In this document: positions 50,660 through 62,195 of the stretch, piece by piece | How the letters are laid out: each line of letters starts with the position of its first letter | Position numbering within the stretch: the first letter of the stretch is position 1 | Assembly: GCA_005406025.1 (NCBI GenBank) | Contig: BGZK01001295.1 | Coordinates: 110,580-174,579 of the forward strand | DNA: 64,000 nt | Reading direction: 5' to 3' | Source of the DNA: Eumeta japonica | Taxonomy: Eukaryota; Arthropoda; Insecta; Lepidoptera; Psychidae | The notes under the pieces: generated by a model | Told to the model about the DNA's origin: nothing | Databases searched by the model: none | The model's input: only the letters and a program-made list of their open reading frames with translations | Program-made: the position numbers and the translations under genes

Positions 50660-50830
50660 TGTTATGACCAGGATCGGGATCGAAATAATTGAAAATGGAC
50701 GCCCGGAGTAGAAATCGGAAACCAACGGAACTGGAAATTTATTCTGAAACTGAAACTGAAGAACCATCGGGACAAGGATTGACGACGAGATCGAATACCA
50801 GACTAAAATTGGAATTTGTCTAAAATCTGA
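50660..50830. repeat. Purine-rich decayed hexamer tract
   Basis: GATCGGGATCGAAAT, GAAACTGAAACTGAAG and GACGACGAGATCGAAT show loose six-base phasing and purine bias. It follows the third CTGGCCAAG-family copy directly. Confidence 0.45.
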
Positions 50831-52619
50831 ATATCGACGCAGGTGTTTTGATGAGGTAGGTTTCACCAAAATAGTACACCTTGAATTACTTTGAGCATAT
50901 ATAAACGACCATCTGTTCATCACAGATGATTTTCTACGTAATTACTTATTTGGATATTGTATCCGGAAAAAGAGTTAAAATTTAATGGAATAAGTAAATA
51001 TAATTAATTGTGAACTGTTTCTTAGCCCATTCTGAATTTTAGAGATTTATAATTTTGAGAAGGTGAACTCGGACGCATGTTTTTTTTTTTTTATTTGTGC
51101 GTCAAATGAAAGCTTACAGGAAAAACACAAATTCTACGGACGATTTTTTTTTCAGTGTCTTCAGTACGGTGGCTTTATTTTCCCTGGTAACTAACTGTAC
51201 ATTTCACCTTTATCTCGGGTAGTAATTATTGCATTTCATTCACTATCGTTTCGTTATGTTTCTTGGTAGGTATCTATTCCCTTTAAGATTTTTTGTGGCC
51301 TATACAACGATTATAGCGTATCTATTATCGTTTTTCGATCTATTTGGATTCTTGCCCATTTATGAATTATGCATCTAATTTATACGATATATTATTTAAC
51401 TCTTAACTACTCATAACTGCAGTAAACGATGAATTTAACAATTTTATTTCGGTCACTAATAATAATGCTAAATTTTCACTTTTCACTTCTACATACACTT
51501 AACGCCTTAATTTTTTTTTCTCGTTTTTTTTTTTGTAACACTTCTCGAATGGATAAATACTTATACAATGTCCCTGGCCCTTTTTAGGGTCGCAATTGCA
51601 ACACTATAATGTTGATAATTGTCCAACAAAATTTAGGTCTAGTGTGGGAACCCGCCATGTCTCGGAGCGAGTTCGCCAGTTGGAAGATCCCTTTAAATTC
51701 TAATAGAACCTTAACGGTTCATCCGTGGAAAGTATATTATCGGATTTCACCGTGAGCTCCCGTCGGCGTATCATACCTGACACTTTTCTACGTTTAACGT
51801 ACCTTTTAATGGATGGATAGATTAACTGACATGCGTTCGATATTCTTCGTTATTAGATATTTTTCCTCGGCACTAATTTTTATCTAGACGTATGGATTAC
51901 AATTTCCGCATTTCAAAAAATGATAGTTCGCAATGAATCAAATTGTTTAGGGCTTGTTTTAGTTAACATACATGAAACATTTTATGTATTGGGCGCTTGT
52001 ATAAAGTAGATTTTGTCAGGCAGAAGCCATTAAGGGTCGGCACTTTATCTACATGTAATTATAACGTGGATGTATTGTAATATTACGTTTATAATTAAAT
52101 ATTTACAATAAAATTACATTGGGATAATAATTGGGATAGTAAAATAAAATCGATTAAGTAATTAAATAGTTAAGTATTTATGTTTTATGTATTATTTGTA
52201 ATGTATAGCTCTATTTTTAACGTATATAGTAACTCTATTTTCAATCATGATAATAATATTTATAGACCCTAAAGTATTTTCATTTATTATTTTATTTTAC
52301 ATTTATAACAACATTTATTCTAAATAATTTTACAATATCCATTTGGTACAAATTACTATTTCGAAAAAAAATTAAAGTAAATAATTGCAGATATAGATAT
52401 AATCAATCTATTAAATGAGTGCATAAATTAGTTCTACTTAAGTGCAATTTTGATTCACAATAAGCTACATGCATTTTAGTTACTAGGTAACCATTACCAT
52501 ACCATTCGATTTGTTAGATGGGATCATAAAATTGATATATTCCACTAGGTAAAGTAAATACATTTCAATATTTAAAACTTTTTTTTTCATCAACTATTTC
52601 AAATTTCGTAATCACTCAC
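50831..52619. other. Intron stretch next to the first exon
   Basis: AT-rich. A slightly GC-richer piece lies at 51640-51790. No exon or repeat is recognised. Confidence 0.5.
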
Positions 52620-52860
52620 CTGAACAAAACAAGAGGTCGCTTCTGCAAACAAACGTCGTGTCTATTTTCAATTGTATATTTTTTATTCTATATCACAGTC
52701 TCACGTAGGAACACTACAATAGCCTCGCAATAGACAATTACAACAGTCGGAAGGCTCGAAAGTCGAAACGTTCGCAAGTCCGTCGTATTTGTTAGTATCG
52801 TCCGTGCAGCACCGGCCGTCTGGTCACGAGCAACGAACTCCTTACGGCACAACGTTCACC
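52620..52860 (-). other. Probable non-coding first exon of the ABCG gene
   Basis: The minus strand has a near-perfect splice donor, TTCAG/gtgagtgat, at 52620/52619, just downstream of a GC-rich patch. Reading back in the frame that would feed exon 10916, a TAG occurs about 45 bases before the donor with no ATG after it. The exon is therefore best read as 5' untranslated. The upstream end is a guess. A weaker reading is a 23-base micro-exon, because tttgtttgcag immediately precedes AAGCGACC. The assignment to ABCG is by position and strand only. Confidence 0.45.
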
Positions 52861-53420
52861 TAACACGCCACTGCACTGTCGCGGAGCGTCCGTGGCACTG
52901 CCGCGGACAAAGGCGAGCGCCGCCGAGCCCGCCGCGCCTCGACCGACCTCCACAGCTGTTCGACGGACGATCGAGAGTCCACCGGCGACTGTATCTCTCC
53001 GTCTATGCAAATCGCGAACGATATGCAACCGCGACGATGCTGTATTGACGCACAGAATTACGTTCCGACCGGCCCGCCGCCGATAGCCCCGAGTTTGCCC
53101 AGTTTCTTATCTCGATCATTTGTTTCTTTATTCACGCTGCGCTTCGGCGAGATTATTTTTTTATCGGAATCGAGCCGTTCAATTTAAACCGCGGACGTTC
53201 GCGTATTTCTCCGGGCGCGCGCGACATGTAACGCGAATTCGTTCGACAGGCGAAATATTGAGTACATTCGGTGCGCGTGTACTCGCAGATGAGAGAGACG
53301 GTGCCGGTCGTTCTCATCGATTGACGCGGCTGTCGCCGTCTTTCTCTGGCGCGTCGTGCTTTCTCTGTCGCCGGTACCGTCGCGGCCTGCGGTTGTTAGC
53401 GTTGAATAATTCCTAGGTAG
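52790..53420 (-). promoter_or_regulatory. GC-rich, CpG-rich promoter-like patch
   Basis: This is the most GC- and CpG-rich interval of the window, with abrupt AT-rich borders. It lies immediately upstream (minus-strand sense) of the consensus donor at 52620. CAGT-type initiator candidates occur on the minus strand near 52880-52900 and 52990. No TATA box is evident at a fixed distance. The short open frames on both strands here reflect base composition. It is best read as the core promoter and 5' untranslated region of the ABCG gene; it could also serve a divergent plus-strand transcript. Confidence 0.5.
53005..53012 (+). promoter_or_regulatory. Octamer motif ATGCAAAT
   Basis: A perfect match to the POU-factor octamer inside the GC-rich promoter patch (ATTTGCAT on the transcribed strand). 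A single eight-base match is suggestive only. Confidence 0.25.
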
Positions 53421-54340
53421 ATGCTACCGAAAAAAAAAATGGTCTCACTTATAAATTATCTTTAACACGCTTCACCGATAGCACCCACCGATGAGTGGGA
53501 CGATTAATGTAATCTTTATTGTGACTATTCAACGGATTAGTTACATTGTCTCTATGCTTTACACCTGCTGCTTATCACTCAATTGATAGCATTCGTATCT
53601 CAAAATCACATAGAACACGATATTTTTTGTGCTACCGATTTCATCACTGTATCGCGAGTCTTAATAATATACTATCAATGCACAAAATGAACTTTTAAAA
53701 GGCAATATTGATTATTTTTATTGCATACATAAATACATAAGTTCACTCCTATTCGTCAGCATAGCATACAGAAACCACAGTCTCGACTCGGTACAATCTT
53801 CACATACCTGCTTCTTTTGCCTAATGACATTCAACAAGTTTCATGCGAACACTTTATTCTGCACAAGTTTTTCGAATTCGTCTTTGTCGACCCTTCCATC
53901 ACATACGTTCCTACTAAATTTCTTTTGTCAATCTACTTCAATCCATCCCTATCAGAACTACCTCCCTATGTGTTAATCTTTTTAAAATATATAAAAAATT
54001 CATCACATGAAAAGTAAGAAAAAATATACATATATATATCTATTTTTTGTATTTGTATCTCTTCTGTCATAAGTAAAGCGTGTCATGTAACGGTTATTAA
54101 TTTTATGAACAATTATTTAAATACTATAGAAGTAGAGAAAGTGCAGTACTAAATTTTCACACAGCAAACAATGATCACAACCGTTTCTCTATTTTACCTC
54201 TATGCCTTTCGCTTTTAGATGCATTCTATTAAATTTTATTGAACAAGACTTCAATTGAATTATCGATATATATCACGAGTTACATTAATGAATATTAATC
54301 GATAAGGTGTCCGCAAACGGACAGCCAGCTGAACTCTTGC
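53421..54340. other. Upstream flank without recognised features
   Basis: AT-rich sequence upstream of the promoter patch. It contains short A-runs and a TATATATATAT tract near 54030. No gene is seen. Confidence 0.5.
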
Positions 54341-54475
54341 CGCTCGCTTGTAGGTCAGGTCAGGTGAGCGGCGAGGCGATGACCGCCCTGCGCCGGCCCG
54401 GCGCACCACGCACGCTTCTGGCGAATCCATGAAAATTGGATGACGACACGGATTCCGAGAAGAAAATAAATACGA

Positions 54476-54517
54476 CCGTATCCGAGTCGCCTCTTTGTCG
54501 AGGCGGCTCGGATACGG
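54476..54517. repeat. GC-rich hairpin, 18-base stem
   Basis: CCGTATCCGAGTCGCCTC pairs with GAGGCGGCTCGGATACGG (54500-54517) around a TTTGTC loop. The single mismatch is a T opposite G, which is still a wobble pair in RNA. It sits in a GC-rich island (54350-54560) about 1.5-2 kb upstream of the putative promoter. Confidence 0.85.
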
Positions 54518-54560
54518 CGAGTCCTATTTCGACGGGGCGTTATATTCTTTGTTAATGTAA

Positions 54561-55184
54561 ATATTGTTGTCGACCGGACGAGCGCGATTAGAACTCGCAT
54601 CCCGAGCGTTCCGTACAAGCTTAATTATGAATATAGATATTTATAGAATATAGAGAATATAGAGATCCATCAAGAGGTTTCTACGATTTTTTTTTCTGTT
54701 TTTGATACCGATACCGGTGGAATATTGGCCGCGGAAAGTCTGAAACATTTGCTTTTTTTATACGAAAAATTTCGGATTTTCTTTTTTTGATCTGAAATTT
54801 TAAAATGTTACTTCGTAAAAAATATAAAAGTGTTATTATTTGAAGTGTTGCCTAATAAAATGCTATTTATTCTACAATAAATTATTAAATAAAAATATTC
54901 TGTGGATATGAAACAAGATAAAAAAAAACAAACTCTTTTAAAATAAAACAGATAACTTCACAATCATCAAAACGTGTTAAATTGAATATATAAAATTCAG
55001 CAGTTAAAATTGTACACTTTGCGGAATATAACGTGCTCATTGCAATTTTATTCAAGTTGACGCCTATTTTGCAGAGGAATTGGCGCATACAAAAAACGTG
55101 ACTAGTTTTCAGTATTTAGAAAGTGTAACAATTAAATAATCATGCACGATGATTCGATTTATTATTAATGTGAAACTTCTATAC
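54561..55184. other. Upstream flank without recognised features
   Basis: AT-rich. AGAATATAGA is duplicated near 54646. Nothing coding. Confidence 0.5.
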
Positions 55185-55362
55185 ACGCGTTGGACTGCGG
55201 TAAAACCAAGATGTCTCAAAATTCAGGAGGCGCTTGGTTTTGGCGTACGCCGTCTGCATATAGCGCTGTGAGCAGATAGAGGAGATAACGCGTTGGTATG
55301 AGGCGATACCAAGCGTCTCATACTTCCGAGACGCTTATTTTGACCTACGCCGTGTGCGTCTG
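55185..55362. repeat. Imperfect tandem duplication, 103-base period
   Basis: ACGCGTTGG starts at 55185 and 55288. Both copies then have ACCAAG, GTCTCA, ACGCTT/GCGCTT and TACGCCGT in order. Within copy two, AAGCGTCTC (55311-55319) pairs perfectly with GAGACGCTT (55328-55336). Confidence 0.7.
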
Positions 55363-55410
55363 ATCGTATATTCCCTCCTTTGATGAAGTTTTTTATAACA
55401 ATAAACAGTG

Positions 55411-55486
55411 ATTTCTATATACAATATATAAAATTTTATATATTGTATGTAGAATATATAACATTTTATATATTGTATATAGAAAT
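55411..55486. repeat. AT-rich perfect inverted repeat
   Basis: 23-base arms at 55411-55433 and 55464-55486 are exact reverse complements. The middle repeats TTTTATATATTGTATGTAG once more. Confidence 0.9.
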
Positions 55487-56490
55487 CTGTACATGTTAAA
55501 CAAATCTATATTCATATATTAATACAGCATAGAACAGTTTTGATGTTTCACATCTACCGGATGTCACCTGACGCACTCATTTTTTTTTATATTTTGGAAT
55601 ATCCGGAATAGCCTAGTAAATATATTAAAAAATGGATAATCCAAAGGTGCACGTCGCATGTATTTTTATTAACAAAAGGCATAAATTAGTAATAAATATA
55701 CGTATATATATTATAAAAAAAATGACAAACATGAAAGTGCTCACATTCAATAGAGGTCCATCCATGATAAATCTAGTTATATTAAAAAAGTTAAATGAAT
55801 TAATAAAGCCAATCTAGCTAAATCGTAATCTGTACAACCTAACTAATTACCTAAAACACATACCTACCAATTGACGGGCCATAGCAATATTTTTTCGAAG
55901 ACATTTTTTTTTATAATTACATCTAGTGAAAGGGTCAAAGTGATATAAAGTTTGAAAAACAAAGATTCCTCTTTGTAATATTCCATTATCAGTGGGAATT
56001 ATTAAAGTCACTTTTTAATTTATTGAGGGCTTCATGTTTTTTTTTTTTTGTTAAGCAACTGCAATGCACAGGCGCCTTGCGGCGTGCAACGACCCAATTT
56101 AACTAACGGTTAACAAGTTTTTTCTTCCCTTCATGCGAATAACAACAAAAGCTAATAATAACAATATCGCGAAACCTTGCAAGTGGCCATGTCGAGCATT
56201 AACGTCACCGGGTCACGCCGTTCGTTAGATATCGATTTCGGGGTACGCATTTGTTGTGTCTTATCTCTTAGGTGTACGGAAATAATGAAAAATAAACACA
56301 CACCCTAATGATATCATGTTCCTATTAATATTTTAAGTCAATCCTAAAATTCGTGCATAAATATTAGACAACGATGAGTACAAGAAAAACACATACCGTA
56401 CTATAAATATGGCTATTAGTGTATTAAATGAATCTCACGACGTATTTATTGTTTAAGTAGTTGTCGGTACGCCGTCTCGGTCGGTACATA

Positions 56491-57089
56491 TAGTCAAGAT
56501 CCGAACTGAAATCGACCTTCACCGAGCTGATAATAGAATGAAACATATTTTATAACAAATTTCGTATATTAGAAGATATATTAAAAATGGGTTTGCCAAA
56601 AAAATCCTGGACAGACTATTTTTAATTATTTTTTAAAAAATATTTTTTTATTATATGTTGCAACATCAAGATAATAAGAAAATTTTTATCCTTACTTAAA
56701 GTATAAAACGTACAGAATGTGCAGCCGTTGGGTTGTCTATTATTCACCTGGACAAACTACTCGGTTGTCAGGTAGAAACAGGTATGTCGATGCCAGTTAT
56801 CTTCACTTGATTGGATAATTGAAAAAAATATTTTTTATTATTAAAATTATAAAAAAAATTATATCAATATAAGCGCTGTATTATTACAAACACGTTGATA
56901 TAGGGTTGTCTGCAAAAAATCCGGTCCGGTTTGAAATATTTTTTTAAAAATAATTAAAAATAGTCTGTCCAGGAATTTTTTAGCAAATCCATTTCTAATA
57001 TATTTTCTAATATACGAAATTTGTTATAAAATATGTTTCATTCTATTATCAGCTCGGTGAAGGTCGACCTAAGTTCGGATCTTCTACTA
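56491..57089. mobile_element. Foldback element with 160-base arms
   Basis: Left arm 56491-56652 and right arm 56931-57089 are reverse complements, sharing AAGATCCGAACT outermost, then TCACCGAGCTGATAATAGAA, ATTTCGTATATTAGAA and CCTGGACAGACTATTTTT. The 278-base spacer holds ACCTGGACAAACTACTCGG and is not palindromic. No protein is encoded. TAGT occurs just outside both ends but is too short to call a target duplication. Confidence 0.88.
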
Positions 57090-57104
57090 ATATATTTATA
57101 AGGA

Positions 57105-57155
57105 AACTAGCTTCAACCCGCAGTTTCGTCTGCGTGAACGTAAAAGGTATTCCTT
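57105..57155 (+). repeat. Interspersed repeat fragment, CCCGCAGTTTCGTCTGCG
   Basis: AACTAGCTTCAACCCGCAGT, then TTCGTCTGCGTGAACG, is a repeat phrase common in Lepidoptera. It starts the 181-codon plus frame 57134-57679, whose remainder has no recognised domain and is taken as chance. Confidence 0.5.
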
Positions 57156-57679
57156 CATCTTTTATATTGGACGATCTTGCTGTCAATCCCAGTTTAGTTT
57201 ACGCTTTCAATTTTGGTCCCGGTACTGTTCGCACTTGTCCCACACGCGGTTTTGAGTTCCAGACTAATTCCCGATTTCGGACGATCTGGTCCGGAATTCG
57301 AAAGCTGGGATCTCCCGGCTTTCGGATTTGTTCCCCGGCCCGTTTCGATTCGTACGAAGCCGGGGTAAATGCTGGTATTGAAATGAAATATAGGCTATAT
57401 CAATTGAAGACAATACGTTTTTTAGAAAGAGGCAATCAAAGATTTTTTAAAATCGATGTTGTAGTTCCATTTAAAAGTAGCAACACACAAACGAAATCGA
57501 GAACAAATGCTAGAACAGTTTACATAAAAACTTTCTCCATGAAGAAAACACTTAACTACGCCAAGTTTGAGGATGATCGGTCAAAAATTATTGAAGTAGA
57601 GAGATCTCGCAATATACTTACACAAACAGGAAAAATCTATTTTTATATGTACCGATTATTAATAAACATTTCATCGTGA

Positions 57680-59370
57680 CATTACATAACAGATGAAGAG
57701 TATTCACATATTATTGGATACAATAATATGTATACCATATTTGTCACTCTAGAACAATTCGATTTTACTGTTATGAGGAGAATTGTGAAGGCGATTTATA
57801 AATAATACATAGTGCATTTCAAAATCGCTTTCGTATTTTGGCATCTCGAGGTGATTAAAAAACAATTTCATATTTTTTTATCATAAACAATAAATCGGCC
57901 TAGATTTTCAGAAAGCTGTGAGTGTTGTTTCGAAAAGGAGCATAGAGGTGATAAAATACATACGTACAGTTTTAAATCTACTTTATGAATCTATACGAAT
58001 TTTGACTGATACGTATTCCGTACAATTCACGCGAAAAAGGGAAAACTTAAAAAATTGAAATTAAATTGAAATATTGCACGCCTCATAAGCGGAGCGCATG
58101 AGGTAGTGCTCTACTCTCGCCTTACGAAAAACGAGTGATTTTTTGAACTTTAAATGTCTTTATTTATTACATGTTGCACTTGTAAAATAATGTATGCACT
58201 CAAACGGCAAGAATAATCACTGATTTTAATATCTGTAACATCTTCAAAACACATTTTGTTATAGAACATATTTTAAAAACTAAAAAAATGTTTTAAAAAT
58301 TTTTTTCGTGGACGTCCGTGTGTCTGTATGTGCGGATCCTGTATGTGGTCACGATAACGAATGAAATACTTCACTAATCGAGTGTTTTTTTTTTCATTCG
58401 CTTTAGTATGCATCTGAATTTCACTATCTAATTCGGTGTAGTTTAATTGATATTTAATAAACAAAATTTTGACGAGTCTTTTAGTAATAATTTTGTTTTT
58501 TTTTATTAAATCTTAATCTAGAGAACATAAGAAACCCGAAGCGTAACTGTCTTTTTTATTCTCAATATTTGAGTAAAAATTTTGACACCATGGTAATTTT
58601 TTTTTTAATTTATTTCAATTTAAAAAAAAATGACGATTACGGTATAAATTTTTGTTAATATATAGAATTTAGAGTACCTATTGAACAATGCATACCAAGT
58701 AATTTGTAATCATTCATAAAGAGTGAGCTCCAGTCATTCGTCGGAGCTGACATACACACTTTTCTTTAGTAAAAATGGAGTAACCGCTATGAGGCGTGCA
58801 CTTTTGCATTTTCCAAATATTTTTAGAATACGACTAGAACGGTGGAGACGAACGGCCTAAGCACAAAGAAATATATAAGAGAACTTATCACATAATACCA
58901 TGTAATCTTTATAGGTCGCCGATTGCGTGCCACGCAAAGTAAAATCCGGCAAATAAAGACAAAACGGTAAATATTTACGCTACGCTAAACGCCGCACGGT
59001 GTTTATGGCCTAGAAGTATTTTACAACGGCTATTTTCGTCCGCCCCTGCACTCCTTTTAGGAGTCGGCCGACGCGTTCCGGCTTCGGTTGCTGCTATTCC
59101 ATTTCATGGGACAATCATTCTACAATTATTCAAAATCTTTATGATTTAAAAAAAAAATCTATGAGCCCCTCGCGGCTTCTAAGTCTGTCGAAAAATGGGG
59201 AGGGAGTGGTAAATGTATGTGATCTTTTAAAAATTCATTATTTGTAAGGTAACGGTTGAAAATTAATGGAGATATTAAAAATAAACTCGAATGCGTAATA
59301 GTGATCCGAAAATATGATTATGTAAAGAAATCATCCAATCGAATATAACTAGATATTTGCAGCGGGAGAC
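57680..59370. other. Upstream flank without recognised features
   Basis: AT-rich. A GC-richer patch lies at 59020-59110. Neither a gene nor a named repeat was recognised. Confidence 0.5.
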
Positions 59371-59379
59371 ATCGGATTT

Positions 59380-60240
59380 ACTTTTGCTTACTTGCTGCGA
59401 CTCTACATGTATGCCTGCAAATATTTATCATATATGATTGGATTATTTTTTACCTCATCTTGTTTTCATATTTTCAATTCATTTTTATGCATCCAATTTC
59501 TTAATTTTTTCAAGTACCTTTTCTATTTATTACTTCTGGGTTCCACTCCAACAATATCCTAGGAATGCTTTCTCGTGATCAAGTGTCTAACGACGACGTT
59601 TCGTTGTAATAATGGTGATTAATTAATTTTATCAATACATTGTTAACAATTAATTATTAATATTGTACCCAATTTTTATTATTTATTTATTCTTAATCAG
59701 GTTATATTTCTCTCACTGTGTTAAGTAACGCTTTAGATAACGGTCGTTAAAATTTACGGTTGAAAGCAATAAAATTCTGGGTTTGTCACGCGATTTTAAG
59801 TATCGCAATGAATTATAGTATAACAATTACTTTTCACATTAATAAGGTCTAATATATCATAATATAAGAACTTTGTCACAGCTTTGATTATAATCAAAAC
59901 GTATAATAATAATTATAAGTTTTGAAAATTAAGTGAAAATGGTTCCTAAGTAAACTATAGTAACATAACATATTATAAGCAATCATAGTTATATAATATG
60001 GTATACGTTGGTTGCTAACCAACTTTTAATCGTTACAAACCCTAAATGGTCATTCAAAATAAAAATTGATTAAATAGACCCAAATATGATTTTCAAGAAG
60101 CTGTTCAATTAAACCCCACTTGACATAGTTCGTCAATTTTCCTTTTTTTTTTCGCAGTATAGCGTTTGATTGACATTATATTGAATTTCGATTACTGTCG
60201 TGTTTTACCGACACTCCCACGATTAAGACAAAACGATTTA
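59380..60240. repeat. Dispersed repeat of about 0.8 kb, copy 2
   Basis: Partner of 41700-42460. It contains an additional stretch near 59930-60010. Upstream, TTGCAGCGGGAGACAT loosely matches TTGCAGTCGGAGGCAGACAT near 41690. Confidence 0.75.
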
Positions 60241-61960
60241 CGTAAGCTGTGAACACATTTACCTATTTTGTGTTGCACAGTTGAATAAAAGCATCTGTAC
60301 GCTTCAACCAATTCCAAACGTGTCCAGTTTACCGATTTAGTGAGCGTCTAAACACAACATTTACTTTTTTAAAAAAATGACAATGTTATTTATTTTCATA
60401 AAAAAAAAATAATTTACAGTTAGTCCCAATATCACGTTATACCTGAACTAAAATTAAAATATAAGAAAAAAGAAGAAAATGAGCGATCTGTCTTTCATTG
60501 AAGATCCCGATCTCAGTTTATTCTATCAATGCCTAAAATGAGCTATTGATTTTTAGTTCAATCGTAATACCTGCCAGAACACCAAACAAAAAAGTTTTAC
60601 TCCGATCGCGTGTAAAGGTTACACGCACTCATAATTTTTTTTAGTATTGCTTGCTCTTTTTTTTTGCGGCAGAAACCATTAAAAACGGGGCACGAAAACA
60701 GTTGGAGAATGTTCTATTTAAATAAGTAAAATGATACGAGTCATCAAATGAGGTCAAATGTATTGAAAATATTACTGAAGTTACGGGAGTGGAATTTCAA
60801 CGCAAAGGAAATGTAAAACAATTTTTACCCAATACAAATTTTTCGAAAAGCGAAACACGTACACGAATGGTTCTCAGAAACATCTGTGGGTTGAATAATT
60901 CTGAAATCTGTGAGTTGAGTAATTGTGAAAGAATCACAGAAAAGAAGAATCCAGATTGCTGGTGTGGCCGATATTGACAGAAAAATACGTTTTGTCGGAA
61001 TACACTAAATAAAAACATGCGAATTCAACTCGTACGTCGCCGTTTCTTTTAAAGACGACCAAGTTATGATAAATAATTTTAAATTAAATATTTCGTATAG
61101 TTGCTATAATTTATTTCGTTTAAATTTAAACAATTGTGCAAAACAAAGTTAACAAATTATATTTTATTTTTAGACGGATTAAAAGTTGTGTATATATATT
61201 TTTTTGTGTTATTTTCAAAGTAAGTGCTAATGACCGGACCACAACTTTATGAAAATCCATGTAAATAAAAGTGAAAAACCTTTCGTTGGTAAGCGCATCG
61301 GTTGAGACCGGCTGGACAAATTTGTTTTATCCTATTTTTTTCTAAATATGTATCACTAAAGTTCCGAATAGGGTCAATATGGAAAGAAAAATTCGAAATC
61401 TTACCCGGTATATTTCAAAATTCAGGAAAAATTTTGATTCTTTTTAATGTATGAACTCATGACTGTAACCCACTATTTGAACGATGGATATACGTAATCT
61501 TTTTCTTCGGAATCGAAAACAAGATCGGGGTTGAGATTGATATATATATCGATACTTTTGTATCTGTCGATATTAATCGTATTTGCATGAGAAAATACAA
61601 ATATATAAAAACCAATGCTTGTATGTTGGCTCTCTACGCATGCTTAAATTTCTCGATCCGATTACGCTGAAACTTTAGTGATATGTTGTACGCACTTCTG
61701 GGAACGTCTACGATAAAAATAAAAACTAACATTTGTCCCCAGTCTCATCAGCGTATTTGTACTGTTAAACCGAACAACTGAATCGATTCTAATAATTTTT
61801 TTCAATAAAAGATAGCTACACTATTCCCGAGTAAATTAGACTACCAACATTTACCTTTGTATTTATATATAAATTTATATTTCTAAGATCATTTCAATAA
61901 TTCTTTAACTACCTAATAGAAAGCTACATAATTCCTGAGCAATATAGGTTTACGTGCACA
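60241..61960. other. Upstream flank without recognised features
   Basis: AT-rich unique-looking sequence. The short frames near 60790-61020 lie on both strands over the same bases and lack any domain. Confidence 0.5.
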
Positions 61961-61969
61961 ATTTACAAT

Positions 61970-62195
61970 TTTGAGATTAACGTTTGCCCCCGGACTGATA
62001 GTGAGATCGAAATCGAAACCGTAACGAAGAGCAGAATCGAAAACTGGGCTAGGATCAGAAATGGAAGTGCGATCGGGACCGAAATTTAGAATGGAGCTGT
62101 GGTCGAAAAGGAAACTAGGAACGAGATTAGAATCAAAAGCGTGATCGTGATCGCAATTGAAAACGAGCTCCGGTTTGAAACTGACATCGATATAT
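61970..62195. repeat. Purine-rich decayed hexamer tract, longest copy
   Basis: GAGATCGAAATCGAAACCGT, AATCGAAAACTGG, GATCGGGACCGAAAT and GATCGTGATCGC repeat a six-base phrase of the form CGAAAY/CGGGAY. It is followed by GACATCGATATATATATA. Confidence 0.55.

Larger units (their letters stand above)
10917..52619 (-). other. Inferred first ABCG intron (41.7 kb)
   Basis: This lies between the consensus donor CAG/gtgagtgat at 52620 and the acceptor at 10917. The joining of the two ends is inferred from strand, order and lack of other visible ABCG exons. A further small exon inside it cannot be ruled out. It is filled with repeats listed separately and long AT-rich stretches. Confidence 0.5.

Noticed and set aside
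52792..53416. Several overlapping frames on both strands (78, 64, 60 and 98 codons)
   Set aside because: They sit in the GC-rich promoter patch where stop codons are rare. Both strands are open over the same bases and no domain is seen.
57134..57679. 181-codon plus-strand open frame
   Set aside because: It starts inside a common interspersed repeat phrase, has no recognisable domain, and the second half is a low-complexity run of charged residues. Best seen as chance.
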